A DNA stretch of 64,000 nt from Bradyrhizobium sp. NP1 (GTDB taxonomy: Bacteria > Pseudomonadota > Alphaproteobacteria > Rhizobiales > Xanthobacteraceae). The stretch lies in contig NZ_CP127385.1 in assembly GCF_030378205.1 (NCBI RefSeq), positions 868,001-932,000 on the forward strand. The letters run 5' to 3'. Each line of letters opens with the position of its first letter. The first letter of the stretch is position 1. This document shows, piece after piece, positions 9,322 to 17,515 of the stretch. A program made the position numbers and the translations under genes. Below the pieces are notes generated by a model that was not told the DNA's origin, searched no databases, and worked only from the letters and a program-made list of their open reading frames with translations.

Positions 9322-10355
9322 GCCTCACCCTCATCAGCTGCGAGCGTCTCGCTTTCCTCCTCGTCGCCATAGCCGACGAGGTCGAGCGGCCGCGCGCGCA
9401 AGCCCTGCGACTGGCACCAATGCACCAGCGCGTCCTCCTGGCCGTGGGTGACCCAGACCTCGCCGGCGCCGGTCGCGGCAATGGTCGAGGTCAGGCCGTC
9501 CCAGTCGGCATGGTCGGAAATGACCAGCGGCAGCTCGACGCCGCGCTGGCGCGCCCGCGCCCGCACCCGCATCCAGCCGGAGGCGAAGGCGGTGACGGGA
9601 TCGGGAAAACGGCGCGTCCAGATGTCGGACGTCGCCGTCGGCGGCGCCAGCGTGATGGTGCCGGCAAGATCGGCCTTCTTCACGCCGCGCACGGCGCGAA
9701 GCTCGCCGAGCGCGGCGCCGCGGCTTTCGTAGTAGCGCGTGATCTTTTCCATCGCGCCGTGCAGGTAGATCGGCGCGTCGTACCCGGCCTCGCGGATCAG
9801 CGCGATCACGCGCTGCGCCTTGCCCAGCGAATAGGCGCCGACCAGATGCGCGCGTTCCGGAAACAGCGCAACAGACGCCAGCAGTTTCTTCACCTCGTCG
9901 CCGGCGTTGCCGTGACGGAATACCGGCAATCCAAACGTCGCCTCGGTGATGAACACGTCGCACGGCACAAGCTCGAAGGGCGCGCAGGTCGGATCGCGCA
10001 CATCCTTGTAGTCGCCGGAGGCGACGATGCAGGTCTCCTTGCAGGACACGGCGATCTGCGCCGAGCCCAGCACGTGGCCGGCAGGATGGAATTTCAGCGT
10101 GACGTCACCGAGCCGGATTTCCTCGCCATAGGCGACCGCCTGCGTCGTGCCGGCGAAGTTTTCGCCGTAGCGCAGCCGCATGATGTCGAGCGTCTCCTGC
10201 GTCGCCAGCACCGCGCCATGGCCGGCCCGGGCATGGTCGGAATGGCCATGGGTGATCACCGCCCGCGCCACCGGGCGCACCGGATCGATATGGAAGCCGC
10301 CCGGTTTGCAGAGGAGGCCGGCGGGCGTGGGGCTAAGGATCTCCTGCGGTCGCAT
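9318..10355 (-). CDS. Ligase-associated DNA exonuclease (MBL/beta-CASP fold)
   Basis: A 345-residue metallo-beta-lactamase/beta-CASP nuclease related to SNM1/Pso2 DNA-crosslink repair enzymes and to mRNA 3'-end processing factors. The metal motif HGHSDHARAG is at about residues 36-45. Further ligand segments are HPAGHVLGSAQI, SGDYKDVRDPTC and the beta-CASP histidine in ISDHADWDGL. It probably trims damaged DNA ends before the ligase acts. The ATG at 10355 begins MRPQEILSPTPAGL, which fits the family. An upstream start at 10379 is weaker. It heads a two-gene unit with the ligase. Confidence 0.93.
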   Translation of the reverse strand: MRPQEILSPTPAGLLCKPGGFHIDPVRPVARAVITHGHSDHARAGHGAVLATQETLDIMRLRYGENFAGTTQAVAYGEEIRLGDVTLKFHPAGHVLGSAQIAVSCKETCIVASGDYKDVRDPTCAPFELVPCDVFITEATFGLPVFRHGNAGDEVKKLLASVALFPERAHLVGAYSLGKAQRVIALIREAGYDAPIYLHGAMEKITRYYESRGAALGELRAVRGVKKADLAGTITLAPPTATSDIWTRRFPDPVTAFASGWMRVRARARQRGVELPLVISDHADWDGLTSTIAATGAGEVWVTHGQEDALVHWCQSQGLRARPLDLVGYGDEEESETLAADEGEA

Positions 10356-10393
10356 GCTGCCGTATATAAGCCGGCGCAAGGCTGTTTTCAGGT

Positions 10394-10505
10394 GTCATGC
10401 GTGGGCTTGACCCGCGCATCCATCTTTCGGAAGTTTCCTTGTTTGATGGATTGCCGGGGGCCCTTGGGACGAAGACGCGCTTCGCGCTCTTGCCCGGCAA
10501 TGATG
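10394..10505. repeat. Intergenic palindrome of the GTCATGCG/GGCTTGACC family, extended copy
   Basis: A diverged second copy of the repeat at 2324-2415, with the same TCATGCGTGGGCTTGACCCG start and GATGGATTGCCGGG centre. It has an extra segment of about 30 bases (GGACGAAGACGCGCTTCGCG) before CCCGGCAATGATGG. It lies in the divergent promoter interval between the exonuclease and the methyltransferase genes. Confidence 0.75.
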
Positions 10506-10521
10506 GAGTGGTTCCCGCAAG

Positions 10522-11448
10522 ATGCCCGCGCGCCTGTTCCTGTCCTCCGGCGACCTTCTGGCCGACCGCCGTTTTGAATTCGCGCGCGATTTGCAGTTGA
10601 AGGGCGATCTCGCCGCCGCCGCCGACCTGCTCGAGCAGGCTACCGAACTGGCGCCGAATTTTGCCACCGCCTGGTTCACGCTCGGCGAGATCAGGCAGGC
10701 GCTCGGCGCGAACGATGCGGCGATCGAGGCCTTTCGCCGGGCGCGCGCCGCCGATGCCACGGATCGCCATGGCGCCGGTCTCTGGCTGATGCGGCTCGGC
10801 GCCGAGCCGGTCTCGGGCATGCCGTCCGGCTACGTGCAGGCGCTGTTCGATCAATATGCGCCGCGCTTCGAGGCCGCGCTGGTCGACGATCTCGACTATC
10901 GCGGCCCGGCGCTCCTGTTCAAGGCGGTGCTGTCGGTGCGGCATGCGGCGAAGAAGCCGTGTTTCTTCAGGCGCGCGATCGATCTCGGCTGCGGCACCGG
11001 CCTTGCCGCGACCGCCTTTGCCAAGGAGGTCGACCATTTCATCGGCATCGATCTGTCGCCGAGGATGATCGAGCAGGCCCGCGCAGGCGGGCTCTATGCC
11101 GAGCTCGAGCTCGAAGACATGGTGCAGGGCTTGCGACGCCGCCCCGATGCCAGCGCCGATCTCATCCTCGCGGCCGATGCCATGGTCTATGTGTCGGATC
11201 TCGCGCCGGTGCTCGCCGAGGCCGCGCGCGTGCTTGTGCCCGGCGGTCTGTTTGCCTTCACCGCGGAAACGCATGACGGCGACGACGTCATGGTCGGCGC
11301 CGGCCTGCGCTACGCCCACAGCCCGGCTTGCGTGCGCGATGCGGTCGCCACCGCCACCCTGGCCATGCCGTATCTTGAAGTTGCATCCGCGCGCAACGAG
11401 AGCGATCTCCCGGTGCCGGGCCTCGTCGTGGTCGCCGCAAAGGCTTGA
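10522..11448 (+). CDS. TPR-containing class I SAM-dependent methyltransferase
   Basis: A 308-residue cytoplasmic protein. Residues 1-80 form one to two TPR-like helical repeats (DLLEQATELAPNFATAWFTL and NDAAIEAFRRARAAD), suggesting a protein-binding role. Residues 110-300 are a Rossmann methyltransferase: motif I DLGCGTGLAATAF at about 154-166, motif II GIDLSPRMIEQA, and DLILAADAMVYVSDL as motif IV. The methyl acceptor is not predictable. The gene lies between the divergent exonuclease-ligase unit and the helicase-PdeM unit, 62 bases before the helicase start, so co-transcription with the helicase is plausible. No repair role is established for it. Confidence 0.85.
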   Translation: MPARLFLSSGDLLADRRFEFARDLQLKGDLAAAADLLEQATELAPNFATAWFTLGEIRQALGANDAAIEAFRRARAADATDRHGAGLWLMRLGAEPVSGMPSGYVQALFDQYAPRFEAALVDDLDYRGPALLFKAVLSVRHAAKKPCFFRRAIDLGCGTGLAATAFAKEVDHFIGIDLSPRMIEQARAGGLYAELELEDMVQGLRRRPDASADLILAADAMVYVSDLAPVLAEAARVLVPGGLFAFTAETHDGDDVMVGAGLRYAHSPACVRDAVATATLAMPYLEVASARNESDLPVPGLVVVAAKA

Positions 11449-11510
11449 CGGCGCCAAGGCCTGATAGCGTCAAGGCCGCCCTCGACGAAGCGGCCGGGAG
11501 CGCTTAGCTG

Positions 11511-14300
11511 TTGGGCGTGTCGCGCCGTAACCAGCCCGAGCTGCCGTTCGAGATCCCAGCGCCGCTGCCGGACCGTTTTCAGAAATGGTTCGCCTCGCGT
11601 GGCTGGGCGCCGCGCGCGCATCAATTGGCTTTGCTGGAAAAGGCCCGCGACAACCGGTCCGCGCTCCTGATCGCGCCGACCGGCGCCGGCAAGACACTTG
11701 CCGGCTTCCTGCCGACGCTGGTGGAGTTGAGTGATGATCCTCACCTCCCCCTGAAAGGGGGATGGCCTGGCCCCGGCTTGAGCCGAGCCCGGCACGCGGA
11801 GCGTGCCGGGAGGGAGTCTTCTCTGGTTGCGTCGCTCGGTGACCCCCACCCGTTGCTCGGTGACCCCCACTCGTTGCTCGGTGACCCCCACCCCAACCCT
11901 CCCCCTTTCAGGGGGAGAGAGTTAGAGGAGCGCGCGGGAGACGGAGAGACCCATATGGCCGGAGCCCCGCAGCGCGTCGTCTCGACGGGTCGCTCCGTCA
12001 AGCGCACCGGCGGCCTGCACACGCTCTACATCTCGCCGTTGAAGGCGCTCGCAGTCGACATCGCGCGCAATCTGGAGGCGCCGATCGCCGAGATGGGGCT
12101 TCCGATCAAGGTCGAGACCCGCACCGGTGACACGCCGGTGTCGCGACGGCAAAGGCAGCGCCGCTATCCCCCCGACATCCTGCTCACGACGCCCGAGCAG
12201 CTCGCGCTGCTGCTTGCGTCGGACGATGCGCCCTATCTGTTTTCCTCGCTCAAGCGCCTCGTGCTCGACGAGCTGCATGCGCTCGTCACCTCCAAGCGCG
12301 GCGATCTGTTGTCGCTCGGTCTCGCCCGGCTGTGGCGGCTTGCGCCCGAGATGCGCACGATCGGGCTGTCGGCAACCGTCGCCGAGCCGGAGCAGCTCGC
12401 GCGCTTCCTGGTGCCGCAGCCGGACGGCAAGCCCGTCTCCGCCGACATCGTGCTCGCCGGCGGCGCCGCGCCGCCGGTGGTCGAGATGCTGGACACAAGG
12501 GAGCGTCTGCCGTGGGCCGGCCATACCGCGCGCCACGCATTGGCCGAGATCTACGACCTGATCAAGCGCAACAAGACCACGCTCGTCTTCGTCAACACCC
12601 GCAGCCAGGCCGAGATGCTGTTTCAGGAGCTCTGGCGCATGAACGACGATGGCCTGGCGATCGCGCTGCATCACGGCTCGCTCGATGTCGCCCAGCGCCG
12701 CAAGGTCGAGGACGCGATGGCGGCGGGCCGGTTGCGCGGCGTGGTCTGCACCTCCTCGCTCGATCTTGGCGTCGACTGGGGCGACGTCGATCTCGTCATC
12801 AATATCGGCGCGCCGAAGGGCGCCTCGCGCCTGATGCAGCGCATCGGCCGCGCCAATCACCGTCTCGACGAGGCTTCGCGGGCCGTTCTCGTCCCCGCGA
12901 ACCGCTTCGAGGTGCTGGAGTGCCGCGTCGCCATCGACGCGGTCGCGGAGAATGCGCAGGACACCCCGCCGTTGCGCACCGGCGCGCTCGACGTGCTGGC
13001 GCAGCACGTGCTGGGCTGCGCCTGCGGCGAGCCGTTCCTCTCCGACGAGCTGTTTGCCGAGGTGCGCACCGCCGCGCCCTATGCCGAGCTTGCGCGCGCC
13101 GATTTCGACGACGTCGTCGATTTCGTCGCGACCGGCGGCTACGCGCTGAAAACCTATGAGCGTTTCGCCCGCATCAAGCAGGACAAGCAGGGGCGCTGGC
13201 GCGTCGCCAATCCCAAGGTGCGGCAGAGCTATCGGCTCAACGTCGGCACCATCGTCGAAGAACCCATGTTGAAGGTGAAGCTGGTGCGCTCGCGTGGCAG
13301 CGGCACCGGCTCGACGGGCGCGATCGCGCGCGGCGGCCGCATGCTGGGCGAGATCGAGGAATATTTCATCGAGGGACTGGTCGTCGGCGACACCTTCGTG
13401 TTCGGCGGCGAGATCGTGCGCTACGAGGCGCTGGTCGAGGACCAGGTCTATGTCTCGCGCACCAATGACAAGGACGCGAAAGTGCCGTCCTACATGGGCG
13501 GCAAGTTTCCCCTGTCGACCTATCTCGCAGAGCGCGTCCGCAACCTGCTCGACGATCGCCGCGCCTGGGGCGCGCTGCCGGAGCAGGTGCGCGACTGGCT
13601 CTCGCTGCAGCGGGATTTCTCCCGCGTGCCGGCGGCGCGCGAGCTTCTGGTCGAAACCTTTCCGCGCGCCAGCAAGTATTATCTCGTCTGCTATCCGTTC
13701 GAGGGGCGGCTCGCGCACCAGACGCTCGGCATGCTCTTGACGCGCCGGCTGGAGCGCGCCCGCGCCCGGCCGCTCGGTTTCGTCGCCAACGAATACGCGC
13801 TCGCGATCTGGGGCATCGGCGATACCTCCTTCATGATCCGCAACGGCAAGCTCGATCTCGCCGCGCTGTTCGATCCGGACATGCTGGGCGACGATCTGGA
13901 AGCATGGCTCGCCGAGTCCGCGCTGATGAAGCGGATGTTCCGCAGCTGCGCGCTGATCTCGGGCCTGATCGCGCGGCGCTTCACCGACGAGGAAAAGAGC
14001 CGCCGCCAGGTGCTGTTTTCCACCGATCTGATCTACGACGTCCTGCGCAAGCACCAGGCCGATCATGTGCTGTTGCGCGCTGCGCGGGCGGACGCGGCGG
14101 CGGGCCTGCTCGATCTGCGCCGGCTCGGTGATATGCTTGCCCGCATCAAGGGGCGAATCACCCACCGGGAACTCGACCATGTTTCGCCGCTCGCCGTGCC
14201 CGTGATGCTGGAAATCGGCCGCGAGTCAGTTTATGGCGAAGCATCCGATGAGCTTCTGGCGGAGGCCGCCGACGAGCTCATCAAGGAAGCGATGGGATAG
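11511..14300 (+). CDS. Ligase-associated DEXH-box helicase (Lhr-core type) with an in-frame repeat insertion
   Basis: A 929-residue superfamily 2 DNA helicase, ATP-driven and 3'-5' in characterised Lhr-core relatives. The motifs are APTGAGKT (about 55-62), ISPLKAL (Ia, about 174), DELHAL (II), LSATV (III), VFVNTRSQAE (IV), SSLDLGVDW (V) and QRIGRANHR (VI). A winged-helix and Lhr-specific C-terminal region follow. Residues about 77-137, between motifs I and Ia, are encoded by an intergenic palindromic repeat that keeps the frame open, including three near-identical LLGDPH-type heptads. The start is TTG at 11511, ten bases after GGGAG. A GTG at 11517 is the alternative. PdeM follows after six bases. 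Confidence 0.93.
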   Translation: MGVSRRNQPELPFEIPAPLPDRFQKWFASRGWAPRAHQLALLEKARDNRSALLIAPTGAGKTLAGFLPTLVELSDDPHLPLKGGWPGPGLSRARHAERAGRESSLVASLGDPHPLLGDPHSLLGDPHPNPPPFRGRELEERAGDGETHMAGAPQRVVSTGRSVKRTGGLHTLYISPLKALAVDIARNLEAPIAEMGLPIKVETRTGDTPVSRRQRQRRYPPDILLTTPEQLALLLASDDAPYLFSSLKRLVLDELHALVTSKRGDLLSLGLARLWRLAPEMRTIGLSATVAEPEQLARFLVPQPDGKPVSADIVLAGGAAPPVVEMLDTRERLPWAGHTARHALAEIYDLIKRNKTTLVFVNTRSQAEMLFQELWRMNDDGLAIALHHGSLDVAQRRKVEDAMAAGRLRGVVCTSSLDLGVDWGDVDLVINIGAPKGASRLMQRIGRANHRLDEASRAVLVPANRFEVLECRVAIDAVAENAQDTPPLRTGALDVLAQHVLGCACGEPFLSDELFAEVRTAAPYAELARADFDDVVDFVATGGYALKTYERFARIKQDKQGRWRVANPKVRQSYRLNVGTIVEEPMLKVKLVRSRGSGTGSTGAIARGGRMLGEIEEYFIEGLVVGDTFVFGGEIVRYEALVEDQVYVSRTNDKDAKVPSYMGGKFPLSTYLAERVRNLLDDRRAWGALPEQVRDWLSLQRDFSRVPAARELLVETFPRASKYYLVCYPFEGRLAHQTLGMLLTRRLERARARPLGFVANEYALAIWGIGDTSFMIRNGKLDLAALFDPDMLGDDLEAWLAESALMKRMFRSCALISGLIARRFTDEEKSRRQVLFSTDLIYDVLRKHQADHVLLRAARADAAAGLLDLRRLGDMLARIKGRITHRELDHVSPLAVPVMLEIGRESVYGEASDELLAEAADELIKEAMG
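11741..11919. repeat. Palindromic repeat element inside the helicase gene
   Basis: The ends are TCCCCCTGAAAGGGGGA (11746-11762) and its exact complement (11900-11916). Inside is a GCCCGGCACG/CGTGCCGGG hairpin and three tandem 21-base units, CTCGGTGACCCCCACCCGTTG and variants, at about 11837-11895. The same terminal sequence occurs outside genes at 33907-33923. Confidence 0.9.
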
Positions 14301-14306
14301 CAAAAC

Positions 14307-15017
14307 GTGACGGCGCACGCGCGAGCTTCGGAGGATGATCGGGTCTCGCGCGTTTCGGCGGTCACGGTTGCCGGCGTCACGCTGATCGCTGATATCTCCG
14401 GCGCGCTGGTCTGGGAAGAGCAGGGCCTGCTCGTCGTCTCCGACCTGCATCTTGAAAAGGGTTCGAGCTTCGCGGCGCGTGGCGTGCTGCTGCCGCCCTA
14501 CGACACCGCGGCGACGCTGGGCCGGCTCGCTGCTGTCATCTCCCGCCATGATCCGCGCATGGTGATCGCGCTCGGCGACAGCTTTCACGACAGGACCGCG
14601 CATGAGCGCCTGTCGGAAACCGATCGCGACGCGATCGGCGCCCTGCAGGCGCGGCGCGACTGGATCTGGATCGCGGGCAACCACGATCCGGCGCTGCCGC
14701 CAGACCTTGGCGGCGTGGTCGCAAGCGAGGTCGCAATCGGCCCCATCATGTTCCGTCATGAACCGACCGGTGCGGCCGGCGAGATCGCCGGCCATCTGCA
14801 TCCCAAGGCCCGCGTCGCGGCCCGCGGCCGCTCGATGGAGCGGCGCTGCTTTGCGAGCGATGGCGAGCGCGCCGTGATGCCGGCCTTCGGCGCCTATAGC
14901 GGGGGCCTCTCCATCCGCGATGCGGCGTTCGCGAGGATCTTTTCGTCGCTTTCCTTCATGGCGCATCTGCTCGGCGACCGCCGCCTGCACGCCATCGCCG
15001 CGTCGCGCTGCTGTTGA
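14307..15017 (+). CDS. pdeM: Ligase-associated DNA damage response endonuclease PdeM
   Basis: A 236-residue calcineurin-like metallophosphoesterase. The motifs in order are SDLHLEKG (about 44-51), GDSFHD (about 91-96), GNHDP (about 125-129), a histidine in FRHEPTG and GHLHPK (about 161-166), which together build the two-metal site. Family members are Mn-dependent single-strand DNA nucleases encoded with the Lhr helicase, ligase and exonuclease. It starts at GTG, six bases after the helicase stop, so it is surely in the same transcript. A GC-rich hairpin follows. Confidence 0.93.
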   Translation: MTAHARASEDDRVSRVSAVTVAGVTLIADISGALVWEEQGLLVVSDLHLEKGSSFAARGVLLPPYDTAATLGRLAAVISRHDPRMVIALGDSFHDRTAHERLSETDRDAIGALQARRDWIWIAGNHDPALPPDLGGVVASEVAIGPIMFRHEPTGAAGEIAGHLHPKARVAARGRSMERRCFASDGERAVMPAFGAYSGGLSIRDAAFARIFSSLSFMAHLLGDRRLHAIAASRCC

Positions 15018-15040
15018 GGAAGTGCCGTCGAGCTCCCCTT

Positions 15041-15065
15041 CACCTCTCCCCGGCGGGGAGAGGTG
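15041..15065. terminator. Strong hairpin after PdeM, possible bidirectional terminator
   Basis: CACCTCTCCCC and its exact complement are separated by three bases, giving an 11-bp stem. No long T run follows, so it may be a dispersed palindrome or a weak terminator. It lies between the convergent PdeM and LysR genes. Confidence 0.55.
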
Positions 15066-15082
15066 ACAAAGCGTTCGCATCC

Positions 15083-15946
15083 TCACGCCGCCTTCGCCTG
15101 CACGTTGTCGCAGAATTCCGCCAGCCGTTCAGCGAGCCGCAGCGTTGCCGGGGTCGCCTGCGGCGAGGCGAGCAGTGCGAGCTCGGTCTTATCGATCGGC
15201 GCAAAGCCGTCCTTCGCCGTCAGCACGCGATGGTCGGACAGAATCGCCATCTCCGAGAGAATGCTGAGCCCCATGCCGGCCGCGACCGCCGCCTGGATGC
15301 CGGCAAGGCTCGACGACGAATAGGCCATGTGCCAGGAGCGGCCCGCGGCCTCCAGCGCGTGGATGGCGCGGGCGCGGTAGAGGCAGCCTCCCGGAAATCC
15401 GATCAGCGGCACCGAGCCGGTCGAGAGGTCGCGCGGCCGCGTCTTGCTCGTCACCCAGTGCACGCGTTCCGGCCAGCTGGCGATGCCGCCCTTTTCGCCG
15501 GCGTCGCGCTTGAACAGCGCGAGATCGAGATGGCCGAATTCGAGCTCGCGGCGCAGCGTCAGGCTCTGGTCGGAGCGCACGTCGAGCCGCAGATTCGGAT
15601 GCGAGCGCGAGAATGTCGCGAGCAGCCGGGCCAGCCGTGAGGCGGCGAAATCCTCGGGGATGCCGAGCCGCACCGCGCCCTGATAATCCGGCCGCGCCAC
15701 CACGTCGCGCGCCTCTTCCGCGAGTGCAAGCAGCCGCCGCGCGTAGGACAACAGCCGTTCGCCGGCTTCCGTCGGCGTCACGTCCTTGCCGGTGCGGATC
15801 AAAAGCAGCTGGCCGAGATCGTCCTCCAGCCGCTTGATCTGCTGGCTCACCGTCGATTGGGTGCGATGGACGCGCTCGCCGGCGCGGGTGAAGCCGCCGG
15901 CGTCAATCACCGAGACGAAACTGCGCAACAGTTCGAGGTCGAGCAT
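15083..15946 (-). CDS. LysR family transcriptional regulator
   Basis: A 287-residue regulator. The N-terminal winged helix-turn-helix is clear (LELLRSFVSVIDAGGFTRAG, then VHRTQSTVSQQIKRLEDDLG, ending with TPTEAGERLL at about residues 57-66). The rest is the periplasmic-binding-protein-like effector domain. It is divergent from the EamA transporter at 16055 with about 108 bases between the starts, the standard layout for a LysR protein that controls its neighbour. The effector is unknown. Confidence 0.93.
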   Translation of the reverse strand: MLDLELLRSFVSVIDAGGFTRAGERVHRTQSTVSQQIKRLEDDLGQLLLIRTGKDVTPTEAGERLLSYARRLLALAEEARDVVARPDYQGAVRLGIPEDFAASRLARLLATFSRSHPNLRLDVRSDQSLTLRRELEFGHLDLALFKRDAGEKGGIASWPERVHWVTSKTRPRDLSTGSVPLIGFPGGCLYRARAIHALEAAGRSWHMAYSSSSLAGIQAAVAAGMGLSILSEMAILSDHRVLTAKDGFAPIDKTELALLASPQATPATLRLAERLAEFCDNVQAKAA

Positions 15947-15996
15947 GACGTCACCTTCGAGAGCGTCATTAAGAAATCCACTGCATTTCAGTCTAT

Positions 15997-16013
15997 CATT
16001 TAATTTCCAAATG
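15997..16013. promoter_or_regulatory. Candidate LysR operator
   Basis: CATTT-N7-AAATG is an AT-rich interrupted palindrome in an otherwise GC-rich region, midway between the divergent LysR and EamA genes. Its size and position fit a LysR-type binding site. This is inference from position and symmetry only. Confidence 0.4.
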
Positions 16014-16054
16014 GCAACCGCCGGACCTAGATGGAAGGGGCAAAGGAGACTTCC

Positions 16055-16978
16055 ATGTCACTCGCCCCGTCGATCGCGGTGCCCCGCCCCCGATTGAATC
16101 TGCTGCCGCTCTATATTGTCGTATTCTGCCTGCTCTGGAGCTTCGCCTTCGTCGCCGGCAAGATCGCCGTCACCGATTGCCCGCCCCTGATCCTGCTCAC
16201 GGCGCGTTTTTCGCTTGCGGGTCTCTTGATCCTCGGCATTTCCGCTCTTCGCGGCGAGAAGTGGTCGATGACCTGGCGCGACGCCGCGATCTTCGCCGTG
16301 ATCGGTCTTGCCAACAACGCCCTCTATCTCGGCCTCGGCTATACCGGGCTGAAATCGGTCTCCGCCGGCCTCGGCGGCCTGATCGTTTCCGCCAATCCGG
16401 TGTTCACCGCGGCGCTCGCCGCGCTCTTCCTCGGCGAGGAGTTGAGCTGGCGCAAGGTTGCCGGGCTCCTGCTCGGCGTTGCCGGCGTTGCCTTCATCGT
16501 CTGGCACCGGATCGCGGTCGGGACCGACAGCGCCGATGGCATCGTCTTCACGCTTGCATCACTCGCCTCGATCGTCGCCGGCACCATCCTGTTCAAGCTC
16601 CTGGCGCCAAAGGGCAGCCTGTGGCTCGGCAACGGCATCCAGAACATCGCCGGCGGGCTGGCGCTGCTGCCCTTCGCGCTGCTGTTTGCCGACGTGCACG
16701 AGATCGTGCCGAGCCGCGGCCTGGTCGGCGCCTTCGCCTTCCTGGTGCTGGGCGGATCGATCCTCGCCTACCTGCTCTGGTTTCATCTCCTGAAAGTGTG
16801 TGGTGCGACCGCCGCAAGCTCCTATCATTTCCTGATGCCGCCGCTCGGCATGCTGTTCGCTTTCCTCGTGCTCGGCGAGCATGTCGAATTCCGCGACCTG
16901 CTCGGAATCATCCCGGTCGCGCTCGGAATCTATCTGGTGACGCGTCCGTCGGCCGCGACGCAAGGGAGCAAGGCATGA
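16055..16978 (+). CDS. EamA/DMT family transporter
   Basis: A 307-residue inner-membrane protein with ten hydrophobic segments arranged as two EamA repeats (about residues 15-145 and 160-300). The first has SFAFVAGKIAVTDCPPLILL and the second ends with LGEHVEFRDLLGIIPVALGIYLV, both typical. Members usually export amino acids, metabolites or drugs. The ATG at 16055 follows AAAGGAGA at six bases and is preferred over the ATG at 16031. It is divergent from a LysR gene that probably regulates it. The CTAG-type repeat C starts 15 bases after the stop. Confidence 0.9.
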   Translation: MSLAPSIAVPRPRLNLLPLYIVVFCLLWSFAFVAGKIAVTDCPPLILLTARFSLAGLLILGISALRGEKWSMTWRDAAIFAVIGLANNALYLGLGYTGLKSVSAGLGGLIVSANPVFTAALAALFLGEELSWRKVAGLLLGVAGVAFIVWHRIAVGTDSADGIVFTLASLASIVAGTILFKLLAPKGSLWLGNGIQNIAGGLALLPFALLFADVHEIVPSRGLVGAFAFLVLGGSILAYLLWFHLLKVCGATAASSYHFLMPPLGMLFAFLVLGEHVEFRDLLGIIPVALGIYLVTRPSAATQGSKA

Positions 16979-17515
16979 CGCTTTCGATGACACTAGTGGT
17001 CCGATTCTAACATTCGCTCCCCGCTCCGGGAGGCACTTTTGCGAATGTCAAAATCAAAGGTGTCGGAGTATTGGAGCCGCCCCGGTCGGAGCGCGAGTGG
17101 AACCGCCATCACGAAGGAGAGAGGTTGTGATCTAGATCACCTCTTGAATGGGCAGAGGCGTGGTAGTGACGGAACATAGTGAAGATCCAACGAGGGTTTC
17201 GATCATGCCCTCCGTACTCGACCTGCTTTACCACCAATATTGTCGCGCCCGCCTCGCTGAAATGCGGAAGCAGCTTCTGCTTCGTTCCAAGGGCGATGAA
17301 GTTCCAGAAGCGAATTGCGCCAAGCGAAGTGATGGCCCAGACGATCAGCCAGACGAGGTCGCAGATCGACCCTGGCCTGCTGGCGATGCATGAACTTTTT
17401 CATCCCTGCATCGACAGAACTAGATGAGCGATGAGTTGCCCCTGAGCCGTCGCCCTCCTGGACATTTAGTCGGTCTCTTTTTGGACGTGTAAGCCCTGGC
17501 GTCGGTTGGGTTGCG
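16979..17515. other. Gene-free stretch with repeat C and a doubtful small frame
   Basis: This holds the degenerate CTAG element at 16993. A 62-codon frame at 17205-17393 (MPSVLDLLYHQYCRARLAEM at its start) has leucine-rich helical character, but no good ribosome site and no recognised family. No terminator or strong promoter was found for the binding-protein gene that follows. Confidence 0.45.
16993..17065. repeat. CTAG-type palindromic element C, right arm decayed
   Basis: The left arm CTAGTGGTCCGATTCTAACA is followed by TTCG. The right side, CGAATGTCAAAATCAAAGG, matches the complement only in part and has lost the terminal CTAG. It is the most diverged member of the group. Confidence 0.6.

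Noticed and set aside
11837..11895. Three 21-base tandem units considered as a CRISPR-like array
   Set aside because: The units are contiguous with no spacers and lie inside a coding frame within a palindromic element.
11922..14180. Long antisense frame of 752 codons opposite the helicase
   Set aside because: Shadow of the helicase; composition is typical of reverse frames in high-GC genes.
17205..17393. 62-codon frame in the stretch before the PF04392 gene
   Set aside because: Looks somewhat helical but has no ribosome site, no recognised family and lies in degenerate intergenic DNA, so it is not listed as a gene.
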